A program made the position numbers and the translations under genes. Below, piece after piece: positions 16,290 to 25,133 of a stretch of DNA of 64,000 nt (its first letter is position 1; every line of letters begins with the position of its first letter). Below the pieces are notes generated by a model, which saw only the letters and a list, made by a program, of their open reading frames with translations, was not told the DNA's origin and ran no database searches. Origin of the DNA: Roseiarcus sp963805295 (GTDB lineage Bacteria; Pseudomonadota; Alphaproteobacteria; Rhizobiales; Beijerinckiaceae); contig CAWDTW010000055.1 in NCBI GenBank assembly GCA_963805295.1, positions 1 through 64,000 on the forward strand, read 5' to 3'.

Positions 16290-17771
16290 TCAGATGCCGA
16301 GCCGCTGCTTGAGGGCGTCGCTGACGGCCTGCGGATTGGCCTTGCCGCCGGTCGCCTTCATCACCTGACCGACGAACCATCCGAGCATGCCGGGCTTCGC
16401 CTTGGCCTGTTCGGCCTTGTCGGGGTTGGCCGCGATGACCGCGTCGACCGCGCTGTCGATCGCGCCGGCGTCGGTCACCTGGCGCAGACCGCGCGCCTCG
16501 ACGAGCGCGCGCGGATCGGCGCCGCGGTCCGCGCCGAGCAGCATGACGATGAGGTCCTTGGCGATCTTGCCCGAGATGACGCCTTCGCCGATGAGGTCGA
16601 CCAGGGTCGCCAGCGACGCCGCGCTCAAGCCCGCGTCCGCCACGCCGACCCCTTGCGCGTTGGCCTGCGCGGAGAGGTCGCCCATCAGCCAGTTGGCGAC
16701 GGCCTTGGCGTCGCGCTTGGCGCCGCCATGATTGACGGCGCTCTCGAAGAAATCCGCCGTCTCCTTCTCCGCCACGAGGATCGAGGCGTCATAGGCCGAG
16801 AGGCCGTAATCGGCGATGAAGCGCGCCTTCTTGGCGTCGGGCAATTCGGGCAGACGGGCCGCGAGCGCGTCGACCCAGTCCGGATCGAGCTCCAGCGGCA
16901 AGAGATCGGGATCGGGGAAATAGCGATAGTCGTGCGCCTCCTCCTTGGAGCGCATCGAGCGCGTCTCGCCGCGCGCCGGATCGAACAGGCGCGTCTCCTG
17001 ATCGATCGCGCCGCCGTCCTCGACGATCGCGATCTGCCGGCGCGCCTCCGCCTCGATCGCCTGACCGATGAAGCGGATCGAATTGACGTTCTTGATCTCG
17101 CAGCGCGTGGCGAGGGGCTCGCCCGGACGCCGCACCGAGACGTTGACGTCGGCGCGCAGGTTGCCCTTCTCCATGTCGCCGTCGCAGGAGCCGATGTAGC
17201 GCAGGATCGTGCGCAGCTTGGCGACATAGGCCTTGGCCTCGTCGGCGGAGCGCAGGTCGGGCTTGGAGACGATCTCCATTAGCGCGACGCCCGATCGGTT
17301 GAGGTCGACGAAGCTCATCGTCGGCGACTGGTCGTGCAGCGACTTGCCGGCGTCCTGCTCGAGATGCAGCCGCTCGATGCCGACCCTGATCGAATAGTCG
17401 GGCGTCAGATCGACCTGAATCTCGCCCTCTCCCACGATCGGGCTCTTGTACTGCGAGATCTGATAGCCCTGAGGCAGATCGGGATAGAAGTAGTTCTTGC
17501 GGTCGAAGGTCGAGTGACGGTTGATCTTCGCCTTGAGGCCGAGCCCGGTGCGGACCGCCTGCGCCACGCACTCGCGGTTGATGACCGGCAGCATGCCCGG
17601 CATCGCGGCGTCGACCAGCGACACATGCGAATTGGGCTCGCCGCCGAACTCGGTCGACGCGCCGGAGAAGAGTTTCGCGCGCGAGGTCACCTGGGCGTGG
17701 ACCTCCAGTCCGATGACCACTTCCCAGTCGCCTGTCGCGCCCTTGATGAGCCGAGAGCTCGAAACAGTCAT
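16290..17771 (-). CDS. gatB: Aspartyl/glutamyl-tRNA(Asn/Gln) amidotransferase subunit B
   Basis: 493 residues, the usual length. GatB binds mischarged Glu-tRNA(Gln) or Asp-tRNA(Asn) and, with GatA and GatC, converts it to the amidated form; most alphaproteobacteria need this because they lack AsnRS or GlnRS. Hallmarks are WEVVIGLEVHAQVTS near the start, PQGYQISQYKSPI, and the C-terminal YqeY-like tail domain ending in ANPQAVSDALKQRLGI. The gene follows a toxin gene by 24 bp and is separated from gatA by the toxin-antitoxin pair. Confidence 0.97.
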   Translation of the reverse strand: MTVSSSRLIKGATGDWEVVIGLEVHAQVTSRAKLFSGASTEFGGEPNSHVSLVDAAMPGMLPVINRECVAQAVRTGLGLKAKINRHSTFDRKNYFYPDLPQGYQISQYKSPIVGEGEIQVDLTPDYSIRVGIERLHLEQDAGKSLHDQSPTMSFVDLNRSGVALMEIVSKPDLRSADEAKAYVAKLRTILRYIGSCDGDMEKGNLRADVNVSVRRPGEPLATRCEIKNVNSIRFIGQAIEAEARRQIAIVEDGGAIDQETRLFDPARGETRSMRSKEEAHDYRYFPDPDLLPLELDPDWVDALAARLPELPDAKKARFIADYGLSAYDASILVAEKETADFFESAVNHGGAKRDAKAVANWLMGDLSAQANAQGVGVADAGLSAASLATLVDLIGEGVISGKIAKDLIVMLLGADRGADPRALVEARGLRQVTDAGAIDSAVDAVIAANPDKAEQAKAKPGMLGWFVGQVMKATGGKANPQAVSDALKQRLGI

Positions 17772-17795
17772 GCTCGCTCCAATCCTTCCTGAGTC

Positions 17796-18212
17796 TCAGC
17801 AAACCAGTGCGCCACAATAGCCCGCATCAGCATAGGCGAGTAGTCGACGATCGCGCGTGACGACGCGGTATCCATATTCCCGAGCAGTCGCCGCGATGAT
17901 CCGACCGGCCGGGTCATTCGGGTGAGCGCCGGGCAGGAATGATGACGTGATGAGGACCTGCGGCGGCATATCGGCAAGGTAGACGCCAGGCGCCTCCAAA
18001 AGGCGCCCAAACCATTTCTCCGGTGACATCTGAAGGCTGATCCGACCGCGCGCAGCAAGCACTCCGATCTCCCAAGCGGAAATCGGCGAGACGAAAACCG
18101 GTTCGTCGGCTCCGAGAGCGGCCGCAATGGCGTCCCGCGCGTCTTCGGCGATCGGTTCGTTATTGGCGATCCAAATGACCGCGCAGGTGTCAAGCAGCAG
18201 GTGGGTATTCAT
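17796..18212 (-). CDS. PIN-domain ribonuclease toxin (VapC-type)
   Basis: 138 residues from the ATG at 18212 (another ATG lies one codon earlier). The four acidic PIN positions are visible: D in LLLDTCAVIW, E in SAWEIGVLA, D in HPNDPAGRII and D in VVTRDRRLLAY. PIN toxins cleave tRNA or mRNA with Mg2+. The start overlaps the end of the upstream gene by 23 bases, the usual coupling of an antitoxin-toxin pair. The unit sits between gatA and gatB on the same strand, so it may also be read with the gat genes. Confidence 0.82.
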   Translation of the reverse strand: MNTHLLLDTCAVIWIANNEPIAEDARDAIAAALGADEPVFVSPISAWEIGVLAARGRISLQMSPEKWFGRLLEAPGVYLADMPPQVLITSSFLPGAHPNDPAGRIIAATAREYGYRVVTRDRRLLAYADAGYCGALVC

Positions 18213-18615
18213 CATCGATCCGCTTGACCCATTCAGGATCCGCGGGCTCGGTGAGATCGCCAGCTGAAACGACCGTCCCCCGCAACCATCCGAATAAGGC
18301 AAGCTTGTTCGAAGAGCCGTCGCCGGGCGCTGAGGACGTCGGCGACGTTGCGCCAGAAGCCATTCGGCGAAAAACAAGCTTGCGGCCGCTCAGATCGACC
18401 TGCTCGCTCTCAAAGCCGGCCTCGAGCCACGCCTTGGTCATAACATTGTTCAAAGGATTGTTGCTCCACCAGGCGCGATGAGAAGAGGCGGAAGCCGGCA
18501 GCTTGGCGCCGATCACGCGTTCAATCTCGGCGAAAGCCATTCGCACTTGGGCGCCGCGCTGCGCGCGCAGATGGGCCGTCAGCGGCGCATATTTCAACGA
18601 GATGTGCTTGCCCAC
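18190..18615 (-). CDS. Probable antitoxin, DUF7662-like domain with acidic tail
   Basis: 141 residues. Residues about 8-85 (YAPLTAHLRAQ, MAFAEIERVIGAKLP, HRAWWSNNP, AWLEAGFESEQVDLSG) match a small domain I know as DUF7662, often found beside toxins. The tail (LFGWLRGTVVSAGDLTEPAD, then EWVKRIDDEY) resembles the toxin-binding end of Phd/VapB antitoxins. Position directly upstream of, and overlapping, the PIN gene supports an antitoxin role. The pairing of this N-domain with a Phd-like tail is unusual. Confidence 0.65.
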   Translation of the reverse strand: MGKHISLKYAPLTAHLRAQRGAQVRMAFAEIERVIGAKLPASASSHRAWWSNNPLNNVMTKAWLEAGFESEQVDLSGRKLVFRRMASGATSPTSSAPGDGSSNKLALFGWLRGTVVSAGDLTEPADPEWVKRIDDEYPPAA

Positions 18616-18647
18616 CGATTTTCTCCACGCGGCACACCGCAGAACCT

Positions 18648-18676
18648 AGTGTGTGTTTGTGTGTGTGTCAACGATG
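18648..18676. repeat. TG-rich microsatellite between gatA and the antitoxin gene
   Basis: A run of GT/TG dinucleotides with two interruptions lies in the 116-bp gap after gatA. Such repeats are prone to slippage; here no coding frame is affected. Confidence 0.6.
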
Positions 18677-18731
18677 TTTCTTGTGTGTTTTCTGCTTGCC
18701 CTGTTCGACAAATAGCGCTGAATGCGCGCCG

Positions 18732-20252
18732 CTACGCCCACCAGGCTTGCGGCGCCTTCATCGGCCCGGCCGACTGCTCGATCGCCTCGCCGAGCGCGAA
18801 CAGCGTCTCCTCGTCGAACGGGCGCCCGATGAGCTGCAGTCCGAGCGGCAGGCCGTCTCCGGAGAGTCCGGCTGGCGCGACGAGTCCCGGCAGGCCGGCC
18901 ATGTTGACCGTCACCGTGAAGACGTCGTTGAGGTACATCTCGACAGGGTCCTCGGAGCCCTTCTCGCCGATGCCGAAGGCGGCCGAGGGCGTGGCCGGCG
19001 TCAGGATCGCGTCGACGCCTTTGTCGAAGGCCTGTTCGAAGTCGCGCTTGATCAGCGTGCGGATCTTCTGCGCGCGCAGGTAGTAGGCGTCGTAGTAGCC
19101 GGCCGAAAGCACATAGGCGCCGATCATCAGCCGTCGCCGCACTTCGGCGCCGAAGCCCGTGGCGCGCGTCTTCTCGTAGAGGTCGACGATGTCGGAGGCG
19201 GGCTCGCGCAGGCCATAGCGGACGCCGTCGTAGCGCGCGAGGTTGCTCGAGGCCTCCGCCGGCGCCACAATATAGTATGCGGGCAGCGCGTGGCGCGTAT
19301 TGGGCAGGTTCACGTCCACGACGGTTGCGCCCGCGGCGCGCAGCCACTCGGCGCCGCGCGCCCACAAAGCCTCGATCTCCGCGTTCATCCCCTCGAGCCG
19401 ATATTCCTTCGGCACCCCGATCGTCAGGCCCTTCACCGAGCGGCCGACCGCGGCCTCGTAATTGGGGACCGGGGCGGGCGAACAGGTGGAGTCCTTCGGA
19501 TCCGGGCCGGCCATCGAGCGCAGCATGATCGCGGCGTCGCGCACCGTGCGCGCAAGCGGTCCCGCCTGGTCGAGCGACGAGGCGAAGGCCACCATGCCCC
19601 AGCGCGAGCAGCGGCCGTAAGTCGGCTTGATGCCGACGACGCCGGTGAACGCCGCGGGCTGGCGGATGGAGCCGCCGGTGTCGCTCGCGGTCGCCGCCAG
19701 GCAGAGGCGGGCGGCGACCGCGGCCGACGAGCCGCCCGACGAGCCGCCCGGCGACAACAGGCCGCGCTTGCCGTCCGCGAGCGCGGCCAGCGCCCTCTCC
19801 CGGCTCCAGTTCGGCGGCAGCCACGGCGAAGCGACCGGACCGTAGTAGGAGGTCTCGTTCGACGAGCCCATGGCGAACTCGTCCATGTTGAGCTTGCCGA
19901 GCATCACCGCGCCGTCGCGCCACAGATTGGCGGTGACGGTCGACTCGTAGGGCGGCTCAAAGCCGTCGAGGATGTGGCTGCACGCCTGGGTGTGCACGCC
20001 CTCGGTGGCGTAGAGGTCCTTGACGCCGATCGGGAGCCCCTCGAGCGGGCCGCCCTCCCCCCTGGCGAGGCGCGCGTCGCTCGCCTCCGCCATTTGCAGC
20101 GCCTTGTCGGCGGTCACCACGACATAGGCGTTGAGCGCTCTGGCCCGCTCCATCGCATCGAGATGGGCCCCGGTGATCTCGATGCTCGAGATCGCCCGGG
20201 ATTTGAGCTGATCGCGCGCCTCGGCGAGCGTCAGGGAAGTCAGGTCGGTCAA
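18732..20252 (-). CDS. gatA: Aspartyl/glutamyl-tRNA(Asn/Gln) amidotransferase subunit A
   Basis: 506 residues; the amidase-signature subunit that frees ammonia from Gln or Asn. The Ser-cisSer-Lys triad is in place: K in LPIGVKDLYATEG, the glycine/serine loop LLSPGGSSGGSSAAVAA, and the nucleophile region ASDTGGSIRQPAAF. Length is close to the usual 485-495. A stretch near residues 140-165 (SPWLPPNWSRERALAALADG) looks like a lineage insertion. It starts 37 bp after gatC and is cotranscribed with it. Confidence 0.97.
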   Translation of the reverse strand: MTDLTSLTLAEARDQLKSRAISSIEITGAHLDAMERARALNAYVVVTADKALQMAEASDARLARGEGGPLEGLPIGVKDLYATEGVHTQACSHILDGFEPPYESTVTANLWRDGAVMLGKLNMDEFAMGSSNETSYYGPVASPWLPPNWSRERALAALADGKRGLLSPGGSSGGSSAAVAARLCLAATASDTGGSIRQPAAFTGVVGIKPTYGRCSRWGMVAFASSLDQAGPLARTVRDAAIMLRSMAGPDPKDSTCSPAPVPNYEAAVGRSVKGLTIGVPKEYRLEGMNAEIEALWARGAEWLRAAGATVVDVNLPNTRHALPAYYIVAPAEASSNLARYDGVRYGLREPASDIVDLYEKTRATGFGAEVRRRLMIGAYVLSAGYYDAYYLRAQKIRTLIKRDFEQAFDKGVDAILTPATPSAAFGIGEKGSEDPVEMYLNDVFTVTVNMAGLPGLVAPAGLSGDGLPLGLQLIGRPFDEETLFALGEAIEQSAGPMKAPQAWWA

Positions 20253-20289
20253 TTCGGATCCTCGAGACTATCGCCGCCCCCGCGGCCGG

Positions 20290-20577
20290 TCACTCGATCA
20301 CTTTGGGCACGAGGAAAAAGCCGTCCTCGGTCAGGGGCGCGTTGGCCAGCACCTTTTCGGCGATGCCGCCGTCGGTGACGACGTCGTCGCGCATCGGCAG
20401 GCGCATCGGAATGACGGACGTCATCGGCTCGACCCCCTCGACGTCGACCGCCTCGAGGGCCTCGACGAATTTGAGGATGGCGTTGATCTCCGCTTGCAGA
20501 TGCGGCGTCTCGGCTTCGCTCACCCCGATGCGCGCCAGATGCGCGATGCGGCGAACGGCGCTGAGATCGACGGACAT
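20290..20577 (-). CDS. gatC: Aspartyl/glutamyl-tRNA(Asn/Gln) amidotransferase subunit C
   Basis: 95 residues from ATG 20577. GatC is the small scaffold that wraps GatA and holds the GatAB complex. Typical features are VRRIAHLARIGVSEAE, ILKFVEALEAVDVEGVEP, LPMRDDVVTDG and the end FFLVPKVIE. The frame continues 16 codons upstream without conserved character. The gene diverges from ruvX, with a 140-bp region between them that must hold both promoters. Confidence 0.95.
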   Translation of the reverse strand: MSVDLSAVRRIAHLARIGVSEAETPHLQAEINAILKFVEALEAVDVEGVEPMTSVIPMRLPMRDDVVTDGGIAEKVLANAPLTEDGFFLVPKVIE

Positions 20578-20717
20578 CGAGAACTCCTCGAACAACCAAG
20601 GAAAAGGGGGCGGGCCCCTATACATCGCCGATATTCGGCTTGCAAACGCCGCCAGGCGAACGCGGGCGCCGGCCCGCCGTTCGACTTGACCTGCGCCCCA
20701 TGATAGCCGCTGTCGGC

Positions 20718-21188
20718 ATGAACCGGCCGATCTCCGTCGAAGACCTCGCCCAGCGCCTTCCCGTCAAGGCCCGCCTCATCGGCCTCGACCTCGGAACCAA
20801 GACGATCGGACTTGCGATCTCGGACGTCGAGCGCCGGCTCGCATCGCCGCTGAAGACGCTGCCGCGCCGCGCGTTCCAAAAGGACGCCGACGCGCTGATC
20901 GCCATTTTCGTGGAATTCGAGATCGTCGGCGTGATTTTAGGTCTGCCCCTCGGTCTGGACGGCCGCGACGGCCCGCGCGCGCAATCGACGCGCGCCTTCG
21001 CCCGCAATCTCGCGACGCGGACCGATCTTCCCATCGCCTATTGGGACGAACGCTTTTCGACCGCCGTCGTCACGCGATCGCTGATCGCCAACGACGTGTC
21101 TCGCGCAAGGCGCGCCGAGGTCGTTGACAAGATGGCGGCCGCGTACATCCTCCAGGGCGCGCTGGATCGACTCGCGGGCCTGGCCTAA
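20718..21188 (+). CDS. ruvX: Putative pre-16S rRNA nuclease / Holliday junction resolvase YqgF
   Basis: 156 residues from ATG 20718 (the frame is open 26 codons further up). RNase-H fold: first acidic residue in IGLDLGTKTIGLAISD, second in YWDERFSTAVV, third in VVDKMAAAYILQGALD. The family completes the 5' end of 16S rRNA and was earlier called a resolvase. It is divergent from gatCA, as often seen in this order. Confidence 0.93.
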   Translation: MNRPISVEDLAQRLPVKARLIGLDLGTKTIGLAISDVERRLASPLKTLPRRAFQKDADALIAIFVEFEIVGVILGLPLGLDGRDGPRAQSTRAFARNLATRTDLPIAYWDERFSTAVVTRSLIANDVSRARRAEVVDKMAAAYILQGALDRLAGLA

Positions 21189-21387
21189 AATCAAGCGGCG
21201 GGCCCTTGTTTTTTGTCGACAATTTACGAAATGAGGCTTGCTTTTTGAAACAAACGCAAGCGTCTAGTAAGCTGGGCCGCTTAGTAAGCCCGAACTCGTC
21301 GAGTCGTGTCGCGCGTGGCGGGCTCGCGCTTGAACGGCGGGATCGGCGACGATAAATCCCGTCCCCTCTAACGGATAGAATGGCCGC

Positions 21388-21729
21388 ATGAACAGCGAAC
21401 AGGCGTTCCGGAGGCGGAAGCGCACGGCAGCTTTGCGAACCGCCAGGGATTCTCCGACTGCGCCGCCGAGGCGGGCCGGCGACCGGTCCCGAGGCGTCGC
21501 CGCGCGGGAGGCGCTCGACGTTGCGCGCTACGTGGCGGACATGACCGCCCAGCTCGAGGCGATGGCGATCGCGGCCGACCTCGATCTCCTCGCCTATTTC
21601 ATGGGCATGGCCAAGGCCGAAGCCGAATTGTTCATCCGCACGAACGCCGAGGCTAGCGAGGAACCCGAATCGTCCGGTGACCAAGGGGTCGCCGATCACG
21701 AAGCCGTGAGCGACAAGCCTGTCGATTGA
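21388..21729 (+). CDS. Conserved hypothetical protein, alphaproteobacterial
   Basis: 113 residues. The N-terminal third is basic and disordered (RRRKRTAALRTARDS, then PPRRAGDRSRG). Residues about 50-95 form one predicted amphipathic helical unit, AREALDVARYVADMTAQLEA and MAIAADLDLLAYFMGMAKAE, which I have seen in short proteins of this order but which has no assigned function. The acidic tail is variable. It converges on dprA with 20 bp between them. Confidence 0.6.
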   Translation: MNSEQAFRRRKRTAALRTARDSPTAPPRRAGDRSRGVAAREALDVARYVADMTAQLEAMAIAADLDLLAYFMGMAKAEAELFIRTNAEASEEPESSGDQGVADHEAVSDKPVD

Positions 21730-21748
21730 CGGCACAGCGCCTGCGGCG

Positions 21749-23011
21749 TCACGGCGCCTCGCCGGCCGCAGGCCTCAGAGCGACGCGGCCGCCGCCGGAG
21801 AACTCGACCCGTCCGGCGAGCTCGAGCTCCATCAACGCGACGCGCGCCTCGCGCGCGGAAGCGTCCGCGGCGCGCGCGAGATCGTCGAGGCTGATCGGAG
21901 AGGGCCCGAGCAGCGCCAAGATGCGATCGCGAGCGGCGCCGAGGCGATCGGCGGCGACAGAGCCCGGGCCGCCCGCCTTGTCCGGTTGGTCGCCGGCAAG
22001 GTCGTCGCCTGCAAAGTCGTCGCCATGAGGGACGCCCGGCGTCGCTTGCGGCTCGACCCCCAGAAGCGCCTCCTCGCCCCACAACGGCCCGCCGCCGCCG
22101 GCCTCCTCCAGCGCCGCGAACGGATCGCCTGAGCGCATCGGCTCGAGCGCCGTCGTTACGTCGTCGACGCAGGTGCAGATCGTCGCGCCCTGCTTCAGGA
22201 GATCGTTCGTCCCCTCCGCCCGCGGATCGAGCGGCGATCCCGGCACGGCGAACACCTGGCGGTTCTGCTCGAGCGCGAATTTCGCGGTGATGAGCGATCC
22301 CGAGCCCCGCGCCGCCTCGACTACGATCGTGCCGAGCGCGAGCCCGGAGACGATGCGGTTGCGCCGCGGAAAGTCGCGTCCGCGCGGCTCCCATTCGATC
22401 GGCATTTCCGACACGATCGCGCCGTGTTCGACCATGCGCTCGATCAGCGGCAGGGCTTCGCTCGGGTAGGGCTTGGCGTGTCCCCCGGCGAGCACCCCGA
22501 TCGCGCCGGTCTCCGCGCTTGCGGCATGGGCGCGCTGGTCGATCCCGCGCGCAAGTCCCGAAGCCACGACAAAGCCCGCCCGCCCGAGACCGCGCGCGAG
22601 CCGTTCGGCGAAGGTGAGCCCAGCCGCCGACGCATTGCGCGATCCGACGATGGCGACCGCCGGCTGTTGCAGCGCCTCGTTTCGGCCGCGGCAGGCGAGG
22701 ACCGGCGGCGCCGAATCGATCTCGCGCAGGATCGCCGGATAGCCCGGCTCGCCGATCCCGACAAAGCCTACCCCGAGTTTTCGCGCGACGGCGAGCTCCC
22801 GCTCGACCTCCTCGGCCGAGGCGACCCGGATCGGGCGCTGCGCGCCGCCTCGGCGGGCGAGGTCCGGCAGCGCCTCGAGCGCGGCGCGGGCGGAGCCGTA
22901 ATTGTCGACGAGCGCGCGAAAGGTGCGCGGGCCGACATTCTCCGAGCGGATGAGGCGCAACCAGTCGATGAGCTGGTCGTCGGAGAGGCGCGCCTGCGGC
23001 TTTCCCGCCAT
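21749..23011 (-). CDS. dprA: DNA-processing protein A (DNA protecting protein)
   Basis: 420 residues. DprA loads RecA on incoming single strands during transformation. The N-terminal SAM-like part (about 5-65) precedes the Rossmann core, which shows AVAIVGSRNASAAGLTFAERLA, GLARGIDQRAH, GAIGVLAGG, SEMPIEWEPRGRDFPRRNRI and AARGSGSLITAKFALEQNR-type sequence. The C-terminal winged helix is at about 355-415 (PISLDDLARAADASAREARV). A linker of about 50 low-complexity residues separates core and wing. It starts 3 bp after plsY ends. Confidence 0.95.
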   Translation of the reverse strand: MAGKPQARLSDDQLIDWLRLIRSENVGPRTFRALVDNYGSARAALEALPDLARRGGAQRPIRVASAEEVERELAVARKLGVGFVGIGEPGYPAILREIDSAPPVLACRGRNEALQQPAVAIVGSRNASAAGLTFAERLARGLGRAGFVVASGLARGIDQRAHAASAETGAIGVLAGGHAKPYPSEALPLIERMVEHGAIVSEMPIEWEPRGRDFPRRNRIVSGLALGTIVVEAARGSGSLITAKFALEQNRQVFAVPGSPLDPRAEGTNDLLKQGATICTCVDDVTTALEPMRSGDPFAALEEAGGGGPLWGEEALLGVEPQATPGVPHGDDFAGDDLAGDQPDKAGGPGSVAADRLGAARDRILALLGPSPISLDDLARAADASAREARVALMELELAGRVEFSGGGRVALRPAAGEAP

Positions 23012-23014
23012 CGC

Positions 23015-23614
23015 CTAACCCTGCCCGATCTTCGGCTCGGCGCCCTTGAGGAGACGGCCGATATTGGCGCTGTGCTTGAGCCAGACGAGGGCGGCGAGCG
23101 CCGCGAAGACGAGCGCGACCCCGTCGAGCCCGATCGCCAGCGCGACGAGCGGCGAAACGACGGTCGCCGCGAGCGCGGCGGCGGAGGAATAGCGCGTCGC
23201 CCAGGCGACCGTGAGCCAGACGACGGCGAAAGCGATCGCCGCCGGCCAGCAGGCGAGCCCGATGAGCCCGCCGAGAAAGGTCGCCACGCCCTTGCCGCCG
23301 CGGAACCTGAGCCACGCCGGATAGAGATGCCCGAGGACCGCGCCCGCCGCCGCCGCAAGGCCGGTCGCGGGCCCGAAGAGCTGCGAGGCGAGGACGACGG
23401 CGAGAGTCGCCTTCAACGCGTCGAGCAGAAGCGTCGCCGCCGCGAGGCCCTTGCGACCGGTGCGCAGCACGTTGGTCGCGCCGATATTGCCCGAGCCGAT
23501 CGACCTGAGATCGCCGGCCCCGGCGAGCCGCGTCAGAACCATGCCGAACGGAATGGAGCCCAAGAGATAGCCGAGCGCCAGCGCGAGCGCCGCCCCGTAG
23601 GAAAACCCGACCAT
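23015..23614 (-). CDS. plsY: Glycerol-3-phosphate acyltransferase PlsY
   Basis: 199 residues from ATG 23614. PlsY acylates sn-glycerol 3-phosphate from acyl-phosphate in the inner membrane. Conserved loops are present: GYLLGSIPFGMVL, SIGSGNIGATNVLRTGRKG, GHLYPAWLRFRGGKGVAT and VWLKHSANIGRLLKG. Five or more hydrophobic segments are visible. It lies between pyrC-like and dprA on one strand. Confidence 0.95.
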   Translation of the reverse strand: MVGFSYGAALALALGYLLGSIPFGMVLTRLAGAGDLRSIGSGNIGATNVLRTGRKGLAAATLLLDALKATLAVVLASQLFGPATGLAAAAGAVLGHLYPAWLRFRGGKGVATFLGGLIGLACWPAAIAFAVVWLTVAWATRYSSAAALAATVVSPLVALAIGLDGVALVFAALAALVWLKHSANIGRLLKGAEPKIGQG

Positions 23615-23642
23615 TCGCGCTCCACGATTGTTCTGTCCAAGG

Positions 23643-24971
23643 TTATTCGTGGGCGACGCGCCCGGCAACCAGCGTGAGCTTCACCCGTCCTTCCAGCCGC
23701 GCCGCGTCGAAAGGCGTGTTGCGGCAGCGCGAATGCAGGTCCGCCGGGTCGAGCACATAGGGCTCGTCCGGATCGAAGCGGATGACGTCGGCCGGCGCCC
23801 CGGCCGCGAGGCGACCGACCGGCAGCCGCAGGATTTCCGCCGGCCGCAGGGTCATCGCGCGCAGGAGCCGCGGCAGGCTGATCTGCCCGGCCGCGACCAG
23901 GCGCAGGCTCGCCGACAGCATGGTCTCGACGCCGATAGCGCCGGCGGCGGCCTCGGCGAAGGGCAGGCGCTTCGTCTCCACGTCCTGCGGGTCGTGGTCG
24001 GAGCAGATCACGTCGATGAGGCCGGCGTCCAGCGCCTCGACAAGGGCCATGCGCTCGTCCTCGGGGCGCAGCGGCGGGCTCAGCTTGAGGAAGGTGCGAT
24101 AGTCGCCGACGTCGAGCTCGTTGAGGGTCAGGTGGTTGATGGAGACGCCGCACGTGGCTGCAACGCCCGCCTCGCGGGCGCGCTTCATCGCCTCGAGCGA
24201 CAGCCGGTTGGAGACGAGCGCGGCATGATAGCGGACGCCCGTCAGCGCGACGAGGCGCAGGTCGCGCTCGAGCGCGATCGTTTCGGCCTCGCGCGGCACG
24301 CCGGGAAGCCCGAGCCAGCTCGCCCGGAGGCCTTCCGCCATCACGCCTTCGCCGCGGAGCGACCGGTCCTCGCAGACGGGCGCGACGAGCGCGTCGAAAT
24401 CGCGGGCGTAGGTCATGGCGCGGCGCATGGTCTGCGCCTCGGCGACCGAACGCGCGCCGTCCGAGAAGGCGACGGCGCCGGCTTCGGCCAGAAGCCCGAT
24501 CTCGGCGATCTCGCGCCCTTCCAGAGCCTTGGTCAGAGCCGCCGAGGGAAAGATGCGAACCTTGGCGTCGTCGCGCGCGCGGCGCAGGATGAAGTCGACG
24601 ACCGCCGGGTCGTCGACCGGCGGGTTGGTGTCGGGCCGCATGACGAGGCTGGTGACGCCGCCCGCCGCCGCGGCGGCGCTGGCGCTGGCGATCGTCTCGC
24701 GATGCTCGGCCCCCGGCTCGCCGACGAAGACGCGCATGTCGATCAGGCCCGGAGCGACCACGTCGCCCCTGCAGTCGACGACGCGCGCGTCGTGGGGCAA
24801 TTGATCGCGCGTCACTGCGGCGCCGACGCCGGCGATGACCCCGTCCATCGCCAGGAGCCCGCCCAGCGTTTCGCTCTCGCGAAGGGGATCGACAAGGCGC
24901 GCGTTGAGAAGGGCGATGGGAGGAGCTGACACGGCGGTGAGCCGATTAGCGAGCGGCGGTGGGGAATGCAA
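23643..24971 (-). CDS. Dihydroorotase homologue lacking the HxH metal motif (PyrC'/PyrX type)
   Basis: 442 residues of the amidohydrolase fold. In active class I dihydroorotase the first strand ends in DxHxH; here it reads GLIDMRVFVGEPGAEHRET, so both metal-binding histidines are gone. Later positions are partly kept (INHLTLNELDVG, CSDHDPQ). Such empty homologues act as structural partners of aspartate transcarbamoylase in several proteobacteria, usually encoded next to pyrB. pyrB is not adjacent here: the next gene upstream is hsp20. An ATG 15 codons in is an alternative start. Confidence 0.85.
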   Translation of the reverse strand: MHSPPPLANRLTAVSAPPIALLNARLVDPLRESETLGGLLAMDGVIAGVGAAVTRDQLPHDARVVDCRGDVVAPGLIDMRVFVGEPGAEHRETIASASAAAAAGGVTSLVMRPDTNPPVDDPAVVDFILRRARDDAKVRIFPSAALTKALEGREIAEIGLLAEAGAVAFSDGARSVAEAQTMRRAMTYARDFDALVAPVCEDRSLRGEGVMAEGLRASWLGLPGVPREAETIALERDLRLVALTGVRYHAALVSNRLSLEAMKRAREAGVAATCGVSINHLTLNELDVGDYRTFLKLSPPLRPEDERMALVEALDAGLIDVICSDHDPQDVETKRLPFAEAAAGAIGVETMLSASLRLVAAGQISLPRLLRAMTLRPAEILRLPVGRLAAGAPADVIRFDPDEPYVLDPADLHSRCRNTPFDAARLEGRVKLTLVAGRVAHE

Positions 24972-25027
24972 GCGCGCGAAAGACGCCCCGCGGCGCAGGA
25001 CCTGCCCCGCCCGTCCGACTGGCCCTC

Positions 25028-25056
25028 AAAAAGCGAGGGCCTTTTCGGGCCCTCGC
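25028..25056 (-). terminator. Rho-independent terminator after the first hsp20 gene
   Basis: A 9-bp GC stem (25033-25041 with 25048-25056) is followed, in the minus-strand direction, by five T residues (AAAAA on the plus strand at 25028-25032). It lies about 80 bases after the hsp20 stop. Confidence 0.8.
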
Positions 25057-25133
25057 CGTGCAAGAAACGCGTGGGAACAAATGCCTGCGGGCCTTCCGTT
25101 CCCGCTTCTGGCGCGAGGCTCGCCGCCCCGCGG

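Noticed and set aside
15738..17282. Long plus-strand frame (514 codons) opposite gatB
   Set aside because: Shadow of gatB in GC-rich DNA; Arg/Ala/Asp-rich without any domain.
18651..20378. Long plus-strand frame (575 codons) opposite gatA and gatC
   Set aside because: Shadow of the well-conserved gat genes.
22424..24929. Two long plus-strand frames opposite dprA, plsY and the pyrC-like gene
   Set aside because: Both are antisense shadows; every conserved motif lies on the minus strand.
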